Below the pieces are notes generated by a model. It was not told the origin of the DNA. It saw only the letters and a list, made by a program, of their open reading frames with translations, and searched no databases. The translations under genes were made by a program, and so were the position numbers. A stretch of DNA of 64,000 nucleotides from Paragemmobacter straminiformis (GTDB taxonomy: Bacteria > Pseudomonadota > Alphaproteobacteria > Rhodobacterales > Rhodobacteraceae): contig NZ_JACLQD010000006.1 in the NCBI RefSeq assembly GCF_014243445.1, positions 87,533 to 151,532 of the forward strand, in the 5' to 3' direction. Of this stretch, positions 62,928-64,000 are shown in pieces; the stretch's first letter is position 1, and each line of letters begins with the position of its first letter.

Positions 62928-63865
62928 TGGACGCGCTGCTCGACGTCATCCTGCCGGTCTTTCTGGTCATCGCCTTCGGTTACGCTGCCGCCCGCGCCCG
63001 TCTCTTCGACGATGCGGCGGTCGATGGCCTCATGCGTTTTGCGCAGAACTTCGCCGTGCCGACCCTGCTTTTCGCCTCGATCGCCAAACTCGACCTCGCG
63101 GCCAGCTTCCAGCCCGCGCTGTTCCTGTCCTTCTACATCGCAGCCTTCACCAGTTTCGGCGTGGCCTTCGCGGCGGCGATCCTCGTCTTTCGCCGCCCCG
63201 TCACCGATGCCACCGCGATCGGCTTCGTCGCGCTCTTCTCCAATTCCCTCCTGCTTGGCGTGCCGCTGACCGAACGCGCCTACGGCCCCGACGCGCTGGC
63301 CGGAAACTACGCCATCATCTCGATCCACGCGCCGATGTTCTACGCCTTCGGCATCGCGCTCATGGAATGGGCCCGCACGCGCGGGCATGGCCTCTCCAGC
63401 CGCGCCCTGCTGCGCCAGATCCTGCGCGCGATCTTCTCGCAACCGATGGTTCTGGGCATCCTTGCCGGTTTCGCCGTCAATCTGACCGGACTGCCCTTGC
63501 CGCAGGTCGCCCTTTCAGCCGTCGACCTGATCGCCCGCACCGCCATTCCGACAGCACTTTTCGGGCTTGGCGGCGTGCTGTTGCGCTACCGCCCCGATGG
63601 CGATTTCCGCATCATCGCCGTGGTCTGCGCCTGCTCGCTGGTGCTGCATCCGGGCCTTGCCTATCTGCTCGGCCGCTTCGCCTTCGGCCTCGACACAGCG
63701 GGCCTGCGCTCGGCGGTGATGACCGCCGCCATGGCCCCGGGGGTCAACGCCTATATCTTCGCCAATCTCTACGGCGTCGGAAAGCGGGTGGCGGCCTCGA
63801 CCGTTCTGGTCGCGACCGCCCTCTCCATCCTCACCGTCTGGGTCTGGCTGCACATCCTGCCCTGA
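62927..63865 (+). CDS. AEC family transporter
   Basis: A 312-residue membrane carrier with about ten helices. VILPVFLVIAFGYAAARARLF, VDGLMRFAQNFAVPTLLF, FSNSLLLGVPLTERAYG and NAYIFANLYG mark the auxin-efflux-carrier family, which exports small organic acids such as malate. It is the last gene of the overlapping run. Confidence 0.92.
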   Translation: MDALLDVILPVFLVIAFGYAAARARLFDDAAVDGLMRFAQNFAVPTLLFASIAKLDLAASFQPALFLSFYIAAFTSFGVAFAAAILVFRRPVTDATAIGFVALFSNSLLLGVPLTERAYGPDALAGNYAIISIHAPMFYAFGIALMEWARTRGHGLSSRALLRQILRAIFSQPMVLGILAGFAVNLTGLPLPQVALSAVDLIARTAIPTALFGLGGVLLRYRPDGDFRIIAVVCACSLVLHPGLAYLLGRFAFGLDTAGLRSAVMTAAMAPGVNAYIFANLYGVGKRVAASTVLVATALSILTVWVWLHILP

Positions 63866-63869
63866 CCCT

Positions 63870-64000
63870 TCAGCTCGGTGTCACGCCTCTGAGTTTTTCG
63901 CTTCGTCTTCTGAGGATTTCGACGGTTGCGAGGAGGAGTGTCGAGATGATGACGAGGATTGTCGCGACGGCGAGGATTGCGGGGCTGATGGCTTCGCGGA
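63870..64000 (-). CDS. ABC transporter permease, C-terminal fragment at the window edge
   Basis: Read from the right edge on the minus strand, 42 residues precede a TGA at 63870-63872: a helix of the form ILAVATILVIISTLLLATV followed by EILRRRSEKLRG. The preceding REAISPAIL resembles the end of a PotC/PotI-type polyamine permease. It converges on the AEC gene with four bases between. The start lies outside the window. Confidence 0.6.
   Translation of the reverse strand, partial: REAISPAILAVATILVIISTLLLATVEILRRRSEKLRGVTPS

Overview
The window is GC-rich alphaproteobacterial DNA, most likely from a member of the Rhodobacteraceae (Rhodobacter/Paracoccus relatives). Evidence for this includes a circularly permuted two-piece tmRNA with the tag ANDNRAPMALAA, the gene order ctaC-ctaB-small membrane gene-ctaG-ctaE-SURF1-thrC for aa3-type cytochrome oxidase, a ChpT-type phosphotransferase, the ornithine-lipid pair olsB-olsA, rplU-rpmA-obgE-proB-proA, and a family of intergenic repeats carrying CAAATA(T/C)(C)TC followed by a G-run. 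No insertion sequence, prophage or CRISPR array was seen. The assignment rests on recognition of families, not on a database search.

Layout, left to right. 1-5.2 kb: the end of a metallo-beta-lactamase-fold gene, a GlcD-type flavoprotein, tmRNA (minus), an orphan polyamine-type binding protein (minus) and acuI. 5.2-12.8 kb (minus): the cytochrome oxidase biogenesis run, with thrC, an M16 peptidase and an acetyltransferase. 13-19.6 kb: tldD, then a minus-strand run of ctaA, an M32 carboxypeptidase, an MFS carrier and trmJ. 19.7-30 kb: housekeeping genes (thiE-like, olsBA, chpT, proA, proB, obgE, rpmA, rplU), a frameshifted acetyltransferase and tRNA-Ser(CGA).

30-34.5 kb is a small stress region. 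It holds an ArsR-SRPBCC pair and an arsenate operon: an ArsR-ArsC fusion, a GAPDH and the carrier ArsJ. In this route GAPDH makes 1-arseno-3-phosphoglycerate and ArsJ exports it.

34.5-42 kb is the most interesting region. A LacI-type regulator is divergent from a seven-gene minus-strand cluster: a sterol-desaturase-type di-iron oxygenase, a sugar-type ABC importer (binding protein, permease, ATPase), a Rieske ferredoxin of MocE type, a hydroxypyruvate-isomerase-like TIM barrel, and a PanB-fold protein that lacks canonical metal-binding residues. The layout recalls rhizopine (moc) catabolism: import, oxygenase/ferredoxin attack, then isomerisation. Two LacI-type operators and an FNR-like box lie in the divergent promoter region.

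42-50 kb: a sulfotransferase, an NTF2-like/flavin monooxygenase fusion controlled by an AcoR-type regulator whose AAA+ domain is degenerate, an amidohydrolase and a second flavin monooxygenase. 50-53 kb: a 971-residue RTX protein with a Hint domain. 53-57 kb: a response regulator and a partner-switching cassette (SpoIIE phosphatase, STAS antagonist, HATPase kinase). 57-64 kb: a cell-wall/replication operon (SPOR lipoprotein, D,D-carboxypeptidase, tmk, holB, tatD, MBL hydrolase, AEC carrier), then the 3' end of an ABC permease on the minus strand.
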